Shown here piece after piece: positions 1 to 9,059 of a stretch of DNA of 32,262 nt. The notes beneath the pieces were generated by a model, which was given only the letters and a program-made list of their open reading frames with translations, was not told where the DNA came from and did no database searches. The stretch is taken from NCBI GenBank assembly GCA_937900515.1, contig CALCCU010000260.1, positions 1 to 32,262 of the forward strand, read 5' to 3'. How positions within the stretch are numbered: position 1 is the stretch's first letter; each line of letters opens with the position of its first letter. Source of the stretch: an uncultured Gammaproteobacteria bacterium (GTDB lineage Bacteria; Pseudomonadota; Gammaproteobacteria; Nitrosococcales; Methylophagaceae). The translations under genes and the position numbers were made by a program.

Positions 1-3000
1 AGATAATCATTCAAAATACTATATTTAAAGTTTATGATGGCTCAACCCAAGTTATTCTTACAGCCATAATTAATGGTCTTATTTTATTACCCTTTGTACT
101 TTTATTTACCCCTTCTGGCTATCTAGCCGATCGTTTCAACAAACCCAAAATAATGCGTTGGTCAGCACTCCTTGCCGTCGGATTAACACTCTTAATAACA
201 CTTTCATATTATCTAGGCTGGTTCGAGTTCGCATTTGCAATGACATTTATGTTGGCTGTACAAAGCGCTTTTTATTCGCCTGCAAAATATGGCTATATTC
301 GTGAAATTGCAGGAAAAAACAATTTAACATCTGCAAATGGCTTCGTTCAATCGGTCACAATTATCGCAATATTATTAGGCATGTTTATATTTTCGATATT
401 GTTTGAAACAATACTTGCAGATCAAAACTATCAATCTGAAATAGACATTATCAAGCTGATTGCCCCACTAGGTTGGGTATTAGTAGCAGGGTCACTGGTA
501 GAGCTGTATTTTTCTAGTCGCCTACCTTCATTAATCACTCCAGTCCTCAAGGATGCATTCGATTGGAAGCAATACCGAACAGGTCGAGCACTTTCATCTA
601 ACCTAAAACTACTACGTGCTGATGCCGTTATTTGGTTATCAATTGTCGGGTTATCGGTATTCTGGGGAGTATCTCAAGTAGTACTTGCAGCCTTCCCAGC
701 TTTTGCCAAAGAAACTTTATTTATCGACAGCACCATTGTTATTCAAGGTTTACTTGCTTGCTCAGGCATAGGCATAGTTGCAGGATCATTGCTTGCAGGA
801 AAAATTTCTAACCACTACATTGAGTCAGGTCTAATCCCTCTGGGTGCAGTCGGCATGGTGGGGGCACTCTTTCTACTTCCTCAAATTTCATCCGCGCTAT
901 GGCTATCTCTTGATATTCTTGCTTTTGGATTTTTTGGTGGCCTGTTTATTGTTCCACTCAACTCACTTATCCAATTTCATGCCCGTGCCCCACAATTAGG
1001 TACTGTTTTAGCTGGTAATAACTGGGTTCAAAATGTTGTCATGCTGAGCTTTTTGGCAATAACAGTCGCTTTTTCGCTCGCAGACTTTTCAAGCAAACTA
1101 CTACTTGAACTACTGACGATTGTAACTGCTGTAGGTGCTTTCTACACTGTTTGGAAACTACCTCAGTCCTTAGTTCGCTATGCATTAAGGCTACTCTTCT
1201 CAGGTAAATATCGCATTAGTGTACAAGGGTTCGAACATATCCCATCACAAGGTGCGGTGTTGATGTTGGGCAATCATATAAGTTGGTTGGATTGGGCGAT
1301 GATTCAAATAGCTAGCCCCCGCCCAGTTCACTTTGTTATGGATAAAACCATTTATCAAAAGTGGTACCTAAAATGGATTTTAGACTTATTTGGTGTCATC
1401 CCTATCGCTAATAGCAGTAGTAAAGGTGCATTGCAGACTATTAATAAGCATTTACTACAAGGAGAAGTTGTTTGTCTTTTCCCTGAAGGATCAATTAGCC
1501 GTAACGGTCAATTAGATGAGTTCAAAAAAGGCTTTGAGCGTTGTGTAGATAATGTCGATGGCATCATTCTTCCCTTTTATTTACGAGGCCTATGGGGAAG
1601 TCGTTTCTCACGTTCAAGCAGCAAGCTGCAGTCACTACGCCAAAGTAGATTACGTAGAGATGTTATCGTTGCATTTGGTGAAGTAATGCCGATAACTAAG
1701 AAAGCAAACGATGTAAAAAGCGCAATTTTCGAGCTATCAATTAGTACTTGGCAAAGTCATACACAAGAGTTACCAACATTAGGTCATGCATGGATAAGCC
1801 GCGCTAAAGAAAATAGCAATACAACTTGTTTGACTGATATTCAAAGCAATATAAGTCTATCTCGACGTAAAACATTGGTAGCTACCTTACTATTTTCACG
1901 CCGCTTTAAAAAGATATCCCCAGAACAAAATATTGGCTTACTGCTACCTACTAGCAGTGCAGGTATTATCGCCAATATGGCGGCTTTTATTAGTGGTAAA
2001 ACGGTTATAAACCTAAACTTTACCTCTAATGTGAACGCCTTATTGTCTGCGATTGATAAGTCTGAAATACAGACCATTTATACGTCTAAACAGTTCATCA
2101 CCAAATTAAAAGCAAAAGGTGTCGATCTTGCCAGCCTATTCGACAAGACTAAACCTGTGTATCTGGAAGATCTCAAGCAAGAGATATCAAAATCAGAACA
2201 AATATTAACCCTAATTATGAGTTATTTATTACCTGCATCTTGGTTAATTTCACTATTCGGTCATTGTGTAAAAATCACCGATCCCGCAGCTATTCTATTT
2301 TCAAGTGGTAGCGAAGGTGAACCTAAAGGCGTAGTGCTTTCCCATCAGAATATAATGGGTAATATTAAGCAAGTTTCTGACGTGCTAGATAGCGAAGAAC
2401 AAGATGTTATCGTTTCGAGTCTACCTTTATTCCATGCATTTGGATTAACAGTAACAGCTTTAATGCCCTTAATTGAAGGCGTGCCCGCTATTTGCCACCC
2501 TGATCCTACTGATGTACTTAATATCGCTAAAGGGATCCACCAGCATAATGGAACACTATTTTTTGGCACATCCACCTTTCTGAGACTATTTAATAAAAAT
2601 CGTCGCGTTCACCCACTGATGCTGCAATCTTTAAGAATAGTCGTTGCGGGTGCTGAACGTTTAAACCCTGAGATTCGCGATAGCTTTAACCTTAAATTCG
2701 GCAAAACCATCTACGAAGGCTACGGCACAACAGAAACAACCCCTGTCGCGAGCGTTAACTTAATGGACCGAATGGCTAGTGATGACTGGCATATTCAGGT
2801 AGGAAATAAGCCTGGGACAGTAGGACTCCCTTTACCTGGTAGCAGTGTCCGAATCATCGATCCAGAAACACTAGAAACCTTAAAGACAGGAGAAAATGGA
2901 TTAATATTGATCGGTGGAACCCAAGTAATGCAAGGTTATCTAAATGATCCAGTTAAAACAGCCGAAGTTATCTGCGAGCTGGATGGTCATCGTTGGTATA

Positions 3001-3374
3001 AAACGGGTGATAAAGGTCACGTTGATAAAGATGGTTTCTTAGTGATTGTTGACCGCTATTCTCGGTTTGCAAAAATTGGCGGAGAAATGATCAGCCTTGG
3101 CGCCATTGAAGCAAGCATCAATAAAAACTTGCCAGATGATGTTGAAATATTAACAACCACTATTGATGATGATAAAAAAGGTGAAAAAGTAGTATTGCTT
3201 TACACTAATACTATTGATGAATCGACACTAAAATCCTGCATAGATACAGCGCAACTGAACGCCTTAATGGTCCCTAGCCTGCTTATAGCCGTCGAAGCAG
3301 TTCCAAAGCTAGGTAGTGGCAAAAGTGACTTCAGCACAGCCAAGTCTATCGCTGCAAATTACCGCCAAGCTTAA
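1..3374 (+). CDS. LplT-PlsC-Aas fusion: lysophospholipid transporter / acyltransferase / acyl-ACP synthetase (5' end missing)
   Basis: Inner-membrane lysophospholipid repair protein. The frame is open from the first bases of the window, and residues before the Met at 153 read as transporter sequence (SGYLADRF), so the true start lies upstream. Counting from the Met at 153, residues 1-340 form an MFS domain like LplT, which flips lysophospholipids inward. Residues about 350-545 form a PlsC-type acyltransferase with the H375-x4-D380 motif (NHISWLD) and a FPEGSISR block at 443-450. From about 570 to the end lies an AMP-forming acyl-ACP synthetase with the phosphate loop SSGSEGEPKG near 715, YGTTETTP near 856 and YKTGD near 949. 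In E. coli these activities sit in two proteins, LplT and Aas; fused forms are known. The family assignment is secure. Acyl-chain and lipid preference cannot be read from the sequence. Confidence 0.93.
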   Translation, partial: IIIQNTIFKVYDGSTQVILTAIINGLILLPFVLLFTPSGYLADRFNKPKIMRWSALLAVGLTLLITLSYYLGWFEFAFAMTFMLAVQSAFYSPAKYGYIREIAGKNNLTSANGFVQSVTIIAILLGMFIFSILFETILADQNYQSEIDIIKLIAPLGWVLVAGSLVELYFSSRLPSLITPVLKDAFDWKQYRTGRALSSNLKLLRADAVIWLSIVGLSVFWGVSQVVLAAFPAFAKETLFIDSTIVIQGLLACSGIGIVAGSLLAGKISNHYIESGLIPLGAVGMVGALFLLPQISSALWLSLDILAFGFFGGLFIVPLNSLIQFHARAPQLGTVLAGNNWVQNVVMLSFLAITVAFSLADFSSKLLLELLTIVTAVGAFYTVWKLPQSLVRYALRLLFSGKYRISVQGFEHIPSQGAVLMLGNHISWLDWAMIQIASPRPVHFVMDKTIYQKWYLKWILDLFGVIPIANSSSKGALQTINKHLLQGEVVCLFPEGSISRNGQLDEFKKGFERCVDNVDGIILPFYLRGLWGSRFSRSSSKLQSLRQSRLRRDVIVAFGEVMPITKKANDVKSAIFELSISTWQSHTQELPTLGHAWISRAKENSNTTCLTDIQSNISLSRRKTLVATLLFSRRFKKISPEQNIGLLLPTSSAGIIANMAAFISGKTVINLNFTSNVNALLSAIDKSEIQTIYTSKQFITKLKAKGVDLASLFDKTKPVYLEDLKQEISKSEQILTLIMSYLLPASWLISLFGHCVKITDPAAILFSSGSEGEPKGVVLSHQNIMGNIKQVSDVLDSEEQDVIVSSLPLFHAFGLTVTALMPLIEGVPAICHPDPTDVLNIAKGIHQHNGTLFFGTSTFLRLFNKNRRVHPLMLQSLRIVVAGAERLNPEIRDSFNLKFGKTIYEGYGTTETTPVASVNLMDRMASDDWHIQVGNKPGTVGLPLPGSSVRIIDPETLETLKTGENGLILIGGTQVMQGYLNDPVKTAEVICELDGHRWYKTGDKGHVDKDGFLVIVDRYSRFAKIGGEMISLGAIEASINKNLPDDVEILTTTIDDDKKGEKVVLLYTNTIDESTLKSCIDTAQLNALMVPSLLIAVEAVPKLGSGKSDFSTAKSIAANYRQA

Positions 3375-3382
3375 GCACTAAT

Positions 3383-4054
3383 ATGACTAGTAACCGCTGT
3401 GTTATCGCTAAGGAATATGTGATTCTTCTTCATGGTTTAGCAAGAAGTCGTATTTCCATGTTATTAGTGGAACGTACCTTAAAAAAGGCCGGCTATACTA
3501 CGATTAATATCAGCTACCCTTCAACAAAATACCCTATTGCCAAGCTAGCACTTGAAACGATTACAAATACATTAGCGAGGTGTACTGACGCAACCAAAAT
3601 TCACTTTGTAACTCATTCTATGGGAGGCATTTTGCTTCGCTATTACCTCACTCAATATATAATTCCCAATTTAGGACGCACTGTGATGCTCGGACCGCCA
3701 AATAATGGCTCTGAACTAGTTGATAACTTAAATTCATTGCCAGGCTTTAAATTAATTAATGGTCCCGCAAGTTTAGAATTAAGTACTGACAAAGGCAGCA
3801 CCGTCAATCAACTTGGCCCCGTGAAATTTGAACTTGGTGTGATAGCCGGTACTCACAGCTTAAATCCTATTTATTCCCTGTTTATGCCTCACCCTCACGA
3901 CGGAAAAGTATCGGTAGAGAGTACTAAAGTAACGGGGATGTCAGCACATATATCACTCCCCGTAAGCCATAGCTTTATGATGAATAATAAAGACGTGAGA
4001 CAGCAGATTATTCACTTTTTAGATAAGGGTTCATTCAGCGAGCAATCCACATAA
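3383..4054 (+). CDS. alpha/beta hydrolase (lipase/esterase-like)
   Basis: A 223-residue alpha/beta hydrolase, probably acting on an ester or lipid. It has an oxyanion-type HG motif (VILLHGLA, residues 13-20). The nucleophile elbow is THSMGG with Ser79, where Thr replaces the first Gly of GxSxG. Asp173 (PHDGKV) and His196 (VSHSF) are plausible remaining triad members. No signal peptide or membrane segment is seen, so it looks cytoplasmic. It begins 8 bases after the stop of the phospholipid-repair fusion, so the two are probably co-transcribed. A role in phospholipid or acyl-chain turnover is an inference from that neighbour. The family call is firm; the substrate is unknown. Confidence 0.85.
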   Translation: MTSNRCVIAKEYVILLHGLARSRISMLLVERTLKKAGYTTINISYPSTKYPIAKLALETITNTLARCTDATKIHFVTHSMGGILLRYYLTQYIIPNLGRTVMLGPPNNGSELVDNLNSLPGFKLINGPASLELSTDKGSTVNQLGPVKFELGVIAGTHSLNPIYSLFMPHPHDGKVSVESTKVTGMSAHISLPVSHSFMMNNKDVRQQIIHFLDKGSFSEQST

Positions 4055-4165
4055 AAAATTAACTCGCACTAAGCTGTACTAATAAGAATTTACTCTTTTG
4101 TTCGTAAGGCGTACATTATCGACAATAACGTTAAAATGACACTATGAATTATAAGGGTTTACTCC

Positions 4166-5200
4166 ATGGCTAAACATTCATCATTCCCTCCTGTCTATGA
4201 TGATCCAGCTGAACAAGCTACTGAAAAGTTAAGGCTTACTCTTCCTCTAATAAATAAGCACAAAGCAGCTGCAACCCCCGTGAACTATGCTGTTTGGTAT
4301 GAATACGTTTCAGGTGAAAACCTAGCGCTTACCAATGCAATAGATAACCTACTCGGTAAAAATCAACCAATAACGGCAGCAATATCTCAGGCCTTATATG
4401 AGAAATATGTGCTAATGGAAATGCCTAAACGACTAGAAACAACCAACACGGGTCTAAAACTTGTCGTTGATAACACTCTAGATAATATTACTGAAGTTGA
4501 GTCAACTACCAATCAATGCCTTTCGGGGTTTAGTAATTCGCAAATAGCACTAGAAGAATGCGAAGATATTAATGATTTAAAAGGCCTACTTAGCGGAATT
4601 CTTGATGATACCAACAAAATGTCTCAAACGAGCTCAGCACTAAAAAATAACCTCAAAGAGTATGCTCAAGAAATAAGCAGACTAAAACAAGAGCTCAGCG
4701 CCGTAAAAGAATTTGCAAAATCAGATGCACTAACCGGCTTACTCAATCGCGGCGCTTTTAATGATGAATTACTTAATGCATGTAATAGTGATAACACAGA
4801 AACAGCATTACTATTATTTGACATTGATCACTTCAAAAACATTAACGATAGCTTCGGCCACCTGCTTGGTGACAAAGTTATACAGTACTTCGCTGGACTA
4901 TTGAAAACGAATACGCCAGAAGGCTGTATTGCAGCACGTTATGGTGGCGAAGAAATGGCGATGATTCTTATTCAACAATCTGAGTCCGAGGCCTTTAAGC
5001 TAGCCGAAAAAATTCGTCTCAGCTTTGCGAGTAGTCGCTTAAAAAGAAGGGGCCGTGATGACACAATTGGTCAAATTACCGTATCTGTAGGCATTAGTAT
5101 GATCAAACCAAATGACGCGCCAGCAGACATTATTGAACGAGCTGATAATGCACTTTATCAAGCAAAAGAAAGCGGCCGGAACCAAGTCATTATTAACTAA
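4166..5200 (+). CDS. soluble diguanylate cyclase (GGEE), DgcP-like N-terminal region
   Basis: Predicted to make cyclic-di-GMP from two GTP. The 344-residue protein has no membrane segment. The N-terminal half (1-180) is helical and contains TPVNYAVWYEYVSG at 37-50, which resembles the N-terminal region of Pseudomonas DgcP-type cyclases. A GGDEF domain follows: DALTGLLNR at 187-195, FDIDHFKNIND at 218-228, and RYGGEEM with the signature GGEE at 260-263. The RxxD inhibitory I-site expected just upstream is absent (PEGC occupies its place), so product inhibition there is unlikely. AAGGG about 8 bases before the ATG supports this start. A 111-base gap separates it from the hydrolase. It converges on the M48 protease gene. 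Confidence 0.92.
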   Translation: MAKHSSFPPVYDDPAEQATEKLRLTLPLINKHKAAATPVNYAVWYEYVSGENLALTNAIDNLLGKNQPITAAISQALYEKYVLMEMPKRLETTNTGLKLVVDNTLDNITEVESTTNQCLSGFSNSQIALEECEDINDLKGLLSGILDDTNKMSQTSSALKNNLKEYAQEISRLKQELSAVKEFAKSDALTGLLNRGAFNDELLNACNSDNTETALLLFDIDHFKNINDSFGHLLGDKVIQYFAGLLKTNTPEGCIAARYGGEEMAMILIQQSESEAFKLAEKIRLSFASSRLKRRGRDDTIGQITVSVGISMIKPNDAPADIIERADNALYQAKESGRNQVIIN

Positions 5201-5208
5201 ATTTATAC

Positions 5209-5244
5209 ACCACACTGAGCAAAACGCGTTTAACTCAGTGTGGT
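5209..5244. terminator. perfect 11-bp inverted repeat between convergent genes, likely bidirectional terminator
   Basis: ACCACACTGAG (5209-5219) is exactly complemented by CTCAGTGTGGT (5234-5244), with a 14-base loop. It sits in the 56-base gap between the ends of the diguanylate cyclase and the M48 protease. Neither side has a long T-run, so termination would rest on the strong stem and an AT-rich flank. Confidence 0.7.
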
Positions 5245-5256
5245 TCTAAATACATT

Positions 5257-6501
5257 CTATTGTTGACCAGCTTGCAGGTTTGCAACTCGTAGCGTTGCAG
5301 GTGGGTGAGAATCATAAATAGCTGATACGAGAGGATCTGGGGTCAGCGTGCTCGCATTTTCCTGATACAAAGCAACTAAAGCAGAGATCAAATCCTCACT
5401 ATTTGAAACTGAAGCGGCATAAGCATCAGCTTCAAATTCATATTTACGCGATAATGATGTCATTACAGGGTGTAAAAAGAAGCCAAATACAGGAATAACC
5501 AACATAAACAACACGAGAGCCATCGCGCTACTTTCTGTACTTACACCTAGCCCAGTATAAAACCATGATTGTGCTGAGGCCCAGCCCAATAAAGCCAAAC
5601 TCACTAGGCTGAGTCCCGCCATCACCACCATATTTTTTACAACATGTTTACGTCTGAAATGACCTAGCTCATGTGCAAGAACAGCTTCAATTTGATCTTC
5701 GTTCAAGGTGTCCAATAAAGTGTCAAAAAACACAATACGCTTATTATTACCAAGCCCCGTAAAGTAAGCATTACCATGGCCTGAACGACGTGAGCCATCC
5801 ATCACATAAATACCCTGACTTTTAAAACCACAACGAGCTAATAAACCTTCTACACGAGCTTTTAATTGCTCATCTTCCAGTGGTGTGAATTTATTGAATA
5901 ACGGCGCAATAAAAGCTGGATAGGCCCACATCATCACCAAGGTGAATGCCATCCATGCAAACCAAAGATAAAGCCACCAATGTTCTCCTGTTCCATTCAT
6001 TAGCGCTAATGCAGCCCAAATCAAAGGTGCGCCTATCACAATCATCAGTAATGCTTGCTTAGCAATATCACTAAAGAAAAGTGCTGGAGTATTTTTGTTA
6101 AAACCAAACTTGTCTTCTAAAACAAATGTTTTATACCAGGAAAAAGGAATGTCGATGATAGTGCCAATAACAAAAAAACTTAGAATAAAAATAATGCCTG
6201 TTACCGTTTCAGATAAACCTAAGGAGTCCAAACTTCCTGACAATAAGGCCAAACCTCCGCCGATAGTCCACAGCAGCAAAACAACTGCTCCGGCCACATT
6301 ATCAAGACGGTTTAACTTACCTTTTGCAATACTGTAGGAAGCGGCTTTTTGATGAGCAGATAACTCAACTTGTTCTTTAAAGGCTTCTGGAACCGCATCT
6401 CGATGCGTATCAACATAACGACTTTGACGTAGTGACAACCAAAGCTCAATGCCGGTCATCAGTACGAGAGCAGCTAAGAACAGCCAAGTAAATTCATTCA
6501 T
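5257..6501 (-). CDS. M48 family (Ste24-like) membrane zinc metalloprotease
   Basis: A polytopic inner-membrane zinc endopeptidase of about 414 residues. The catalytic motif VLAHELGHFRRKH carries HEXXH, and a downstream glutamate lies in the YEFEADAYAAS segment, as in Ste24/HtpX-type enzymes. Hydrophobic segments include one at the very N-terminus, several around residues 65-210, and two between the HEXXH motif and the EADAYA segment. The open frame extends to a TTG at 6513, but the ATG at 6501 has GGA seven bases upstream and begins MNEFTWLFLAALV, so I prefer it. It diverges from orn with about 100 bases between starts. Related proteases act in envelope quality control; the substrate here is unknown. 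Confidence 0.9.
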   Translation of the reverse strand: MNEFTWLFLAALVLMTGIELWLSLRQSRYVDTHRDAVPEAFKEQVELSAHQKAASYSIAKGKLNRLDNVAGAVVLLLWTIGGGLALLSGSLDSLGLSETVTGIIFILSFFVIGTIIDIPFSWYKTFVLEDKFGFNKNTPALFFSDIAKQALLMIVIGAPLIWAALALMNGTGEHWWLYLWFAWMAFTLVMMWAYPAFIAPLFNKFTPLEDEQLKARVEGLLARCGFKSQGIYVMDGSRRSGHGNAYFTGLGNNKRIVFFDTLLDTLNEDQIEAVLAHELGHFRRKHVVKNMVVMAGLSLVSLALLGWASAQSWFYTGLGVSTESSAMALVLFMLVIPVFGFFLHPVMTSLSRKYEFEADAYAASVSNSEDLISALVALYQENASTLTPDPLVSAIYDSHPPATLRVANLQAGQQ

Positions 6502-6525
6502 ATTTTTATCCAAGCAAAATCAACA

Positions 6526-6554
6526 ATGTCATGTAGGTTAGCCTTTGATACAAT
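6526..6554 (+). promoter_or_regulatory. candidate sigma-70 promoter for orn
   Basis: ATGTCA (6526-6531, 4/6 to consensus) and TACAAT (6549-6554, 5/6) are separated by 17 bases and lie about 50 bases upstream of the orn ATG, in the divergent gap with the protease gene. Assigned by motif match only. Confidence 0.4.
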
Positions 6555-6602
6555 CAGAGGCAAGAAAGTTCAAACTAAAACTTAAAATAAAAGACGACAA
6601 CT

Positions 6603-7151
6603 ATGGCTAAAAGTAAAAAAAACTTAATCTGGATCGACTTAGAAATGACAGGGCTTGATACCAATAATGACTACATTATTGAAATCGCCACCATTGTTAC
6701 CGACGGCGACTTAAATATTCTTGCCGAAGGCCCAATGATTGCCATACATCAATCTGATGAAACCTTAGAAGCAATGGATGAATGGAATACTCGCCAGCAT
6801 GGTAGCTCAGGTTTAACTGAGCGGGTTCGTACGACTCGTGTTACCGAAGCTGAAGCCGAACAACAAACTTTAGACTTTCTAAAAGAATATGTACCTGCAG
6901 GCGTATCACCAATGTGTGGTAACAGTATTTGTCAGGATCGTCGTTTTATGGCTCGTATCATGCCTGAACTAGAAGCTTACTTCCATTACCGCAACCTTGA
7001 TGTTAGCTCATTAAAAGAACTAGCTCGCCGTTGGGCACCTAAAGTTGAAAAAAGCTTTAAGAAAAAATCATCTCATTTAGCAATGGATGATGTGAAAGAT
7101 TCAATCCGTGAGCTACAACATTATCGAGAACTATTTATTAAGCTGCCTTAA
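6603..7151 (+). CDS. orn: oligoribonuclease
   Basis: A 3'-5' exoribonuclease that degrades di- to short oligoribonucleotides to mononucleotides, including pGpG, the product of c-di-GMP hydrolysis. At 182 residues it matches the family length. All DEDDh motifs are present: [10 protein letters not shown] near the N-terminus with Asp and Glu metal ligands, [10 protein letters not shown] in the middle, and [11 protein letters not shown] near the C-terminus with catalytic His and Asp. In Pseudomonas, orn neighbours queG and rsgA. Here a protease gene takes the rsgA side, and two extra genes separate orn from queG. The ribosome binding site is weak. Its location among several GGDEF genes fits its role in signal clearance, though orn is a general housekeeping gene. 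Confidence 0.97.
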   Translation: MAKSKKNLIWIDLEMTGLDTNNDYIIEIATIVTDGDLNILAEGPMIAIHQSDETLEAMDEWNTRQHGSSGLTERVRTTRVTEAEAEQQTLDFLKEYVPAGVSPMCGNSICQDRRFMARIMPELEAYFHYRNLDVSSLKELARRWAPKVEKSFKKKSSHLAMDDVKDSIRELQHYRELFIKLP

Positions 7152-7211
7152 ATTTTCTTAATACCCCTAAAGTTAATGGAGTTCAGTAAGGCCTGAAAGG
7201 AGAAGGAAAAA

Positions 7212-9059
7212 ATGATACAAGCTCAATCATTGCTCACCTTATCTAAACTACTTTGTATACTTCTTATAAGTAGCCTTTCAGGTCTTGTTCTTGCTAAGCC
7301 TATTATCCTCAGCGAGCACGAAACAAAGCCAGTAGAACTCGGACCACATTATCAGTTATTAGTCGATCATAATGACTCCCTAACAATTGATGATATTTTA
7401 AAGCCAACAAATCAGGTTCTTTTTGCAAAGCTGAATAACCCCTCTGCAAACCTCGGTTTTCGTAAACAAACTCATTGGTTCAAAGTCGATGTCAGTAACA
7501 AAAGCCCTCTTCCACTCAAACAGCTATTAGAATTTAACTTTCCACTTCTTGACCATATTGGCATCTACGTTACTAATACAGCCAGTAAGCGTATTATTGC
7601 TCGCTACGATGCAGGGGACAGTAGAGCATTTACACAACGCTTAGTGAATAATGCTAATTTCATATTTCCTCTAACATTACCTGCTCACAGCGATCTCAGC
7701 CTCTATTTCAAGATAAAATCAACCGGCAGCCTATCGGCAAATGCCCATTTATGGCAAGCAGAACTGTTCCCTGAGCAAAACCAGCGGCACTACATTCTAT
7801 TTTTACTTTACGCTGGCTTATTAATCGGCCTAATGGCCTATCACTCACAGCTCTTTTTATTGTTCAAACAAAGTAGTTATATCTATTTCAACTTATTCGC
7901 GGCTTCACTTCTATTATCAATCGGAGCAGCAAATGGGATCTGGTACCAATATCTCTGGCCGATGAAGCCTGAATGGCATCAACTATCACTTCCAGTAGGT
8001 CTCGCCCTATCTGGTCTATTTGCAAACTTATTGACCAAATCCATTTTCAACACGGCGAATAATGACCCATCGCTAAATCGCATGCTCAATTTTTTGGCAG
8101 TGCCATTTATACTAATACTGATATTGATGCCATTTGTTTCCACCCTGTATACATTGCCGATACTTTATGTGCTTATTAGTTTATTTGTATTAATGACAAT
8201 TCTTGCTAGCGTGCTTCTAGCAATATCAGGACAACGTGCAGCCATCACTTATCTGCTTGGCTGGTTAGTATTAATGGCAACCGGCATAGTGCTAATCGCA
8301 AACTATTTAAATTACTTATCACAGCCTACTTGGTTATTTGAATTTATCATTATTGCGGCCATGATTCAGGCAGTTGTACATGCTGCAGCTCTAGCACAAC
8401 AGTTAATTACTCTCAGCTTGAGTCATCAGGAAAAACAACAAAATGCGGCCTTATCTGACAGCCAAATGTTTTACGCTCTTAAAGAAAGTGAACGCCAATT
8501 ACTGAATCGTTTAAAAGATCACTCTGATTCTTTGGCAGAAGCAGAACAAACCGTACAAGCTCAGCAAGAAGCCTTAAAACAACAAGCAACGCATGACCTG
8601 ATTACAGGCCTGCCAAATCAGACTTTAATTAAAGAACAAATTAAGGTCTTATTGACGCGCTGTACTCGTGAAAAACAAAAATTGGCGATACTGGTCTTTG
8701 AGATAGAAAATCTCGCCGAAGTAACAGAAGAATACTCGCCACAAATTTGCGATCATTTACTCATAAACATGACCAAAACCCTACATGAGAAACTACGCCA
8801 TGGCGATCTTCTTGGCCGCTTAAATGAAAATGAATTCATACTTGTCGTTGAATCTGAAAACGACAGACTTGAACATGAAAAAGTGGCTAATAGAATCAGA
8901 AAATCTTTTTCTCATCGCTTATTTGTCGATGGTTACTCGATTCAAGCAATCGTAAATATCGGCAGCGCCCTATTTCCAGACAATGGTGAAAGCCTAGAGA
9001 CTTTAGTCTCGGTAGCAAATAAATCAATGGGAACTAATACTAACTCTAAAGATAGTTAA
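7212..9059 (+). CDS. 7TMR-DISM membrane receptor with degenerate GGDEF domain
   Basis: A 615-residue sensor protein. A signal peptide (cleavage likely after Ala28, LVLA) is followed by a periplasmic 7TMR-DISM extracellular domain (about 40-180) that in relatives resembles carbohydrate-binding folds. Seven membrane helices follow (about 190-400), then a coiled coil (about 410-465) and a cytoplasmic GGDEF-family domain (about 470-610). The signature reads LNENEF (NENEF at 538-542) instead of GGDEF. The metal-binding segment near FEIENL has also lost the usual D-x-D-x-FK pattern, so the domain is almost certainly not a cyclase and may bind ligand or partners. A strong AAGGAGAAGG ribosome site precedes the ATG. 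Its stop abuts the PhoX stop with no gap. Confidence 0.88.
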   Translation: MIQAQSLLTLSKLLCILLISSLSGLVLAKPIILSEHETKPVELGPHYQLLVDHNDSLTIDDILKPTNQVLFAKLNNPSANLGFRKQTHWFKVDVSNKSPLPLKQLLEFNFPLLDHIGIYVTNTASKRIIARYDAGDSRAFTQRLVNNANFIFPLTLPAHSDLSLYFKIKSTGSLSANAHLWQAELFPEQNQRHYILFLLYAGLLIGLMAYHSQLFLLFKQSSYIYFNLFAASLLLSIGAANGIWYQYLWPMKPEWHQLSLPVGLALSGLFANLLTKSIFNTANNDPSLNRMLNFLAVPFILILILMPFVSTLYTLPILYVLISLFVLMTILASVLLAISGQRAAITYLLGWLVLMATGIVLIANYLNYLSQPTWLFEFIIIAAMIQAVVHAAALAQQLITLSLSHQEKQQNAALSDSQMFYALKESERQLLNRLKDHSDSLAEAEQTVQAQQEALKQQATHDLITGLPNQTLIKEQIKVLLTRCTREKQKLAILVFEIENLAEVTEEYSPQICDHLLINMTKTLHEKLRHGDLLGRLNENEFILVVESENDRLEHEKVANRIRKSFSHRLFVDGYSIQAIVNIGSALFPDNGESLETLVSVANKSMGTNTNSKDS

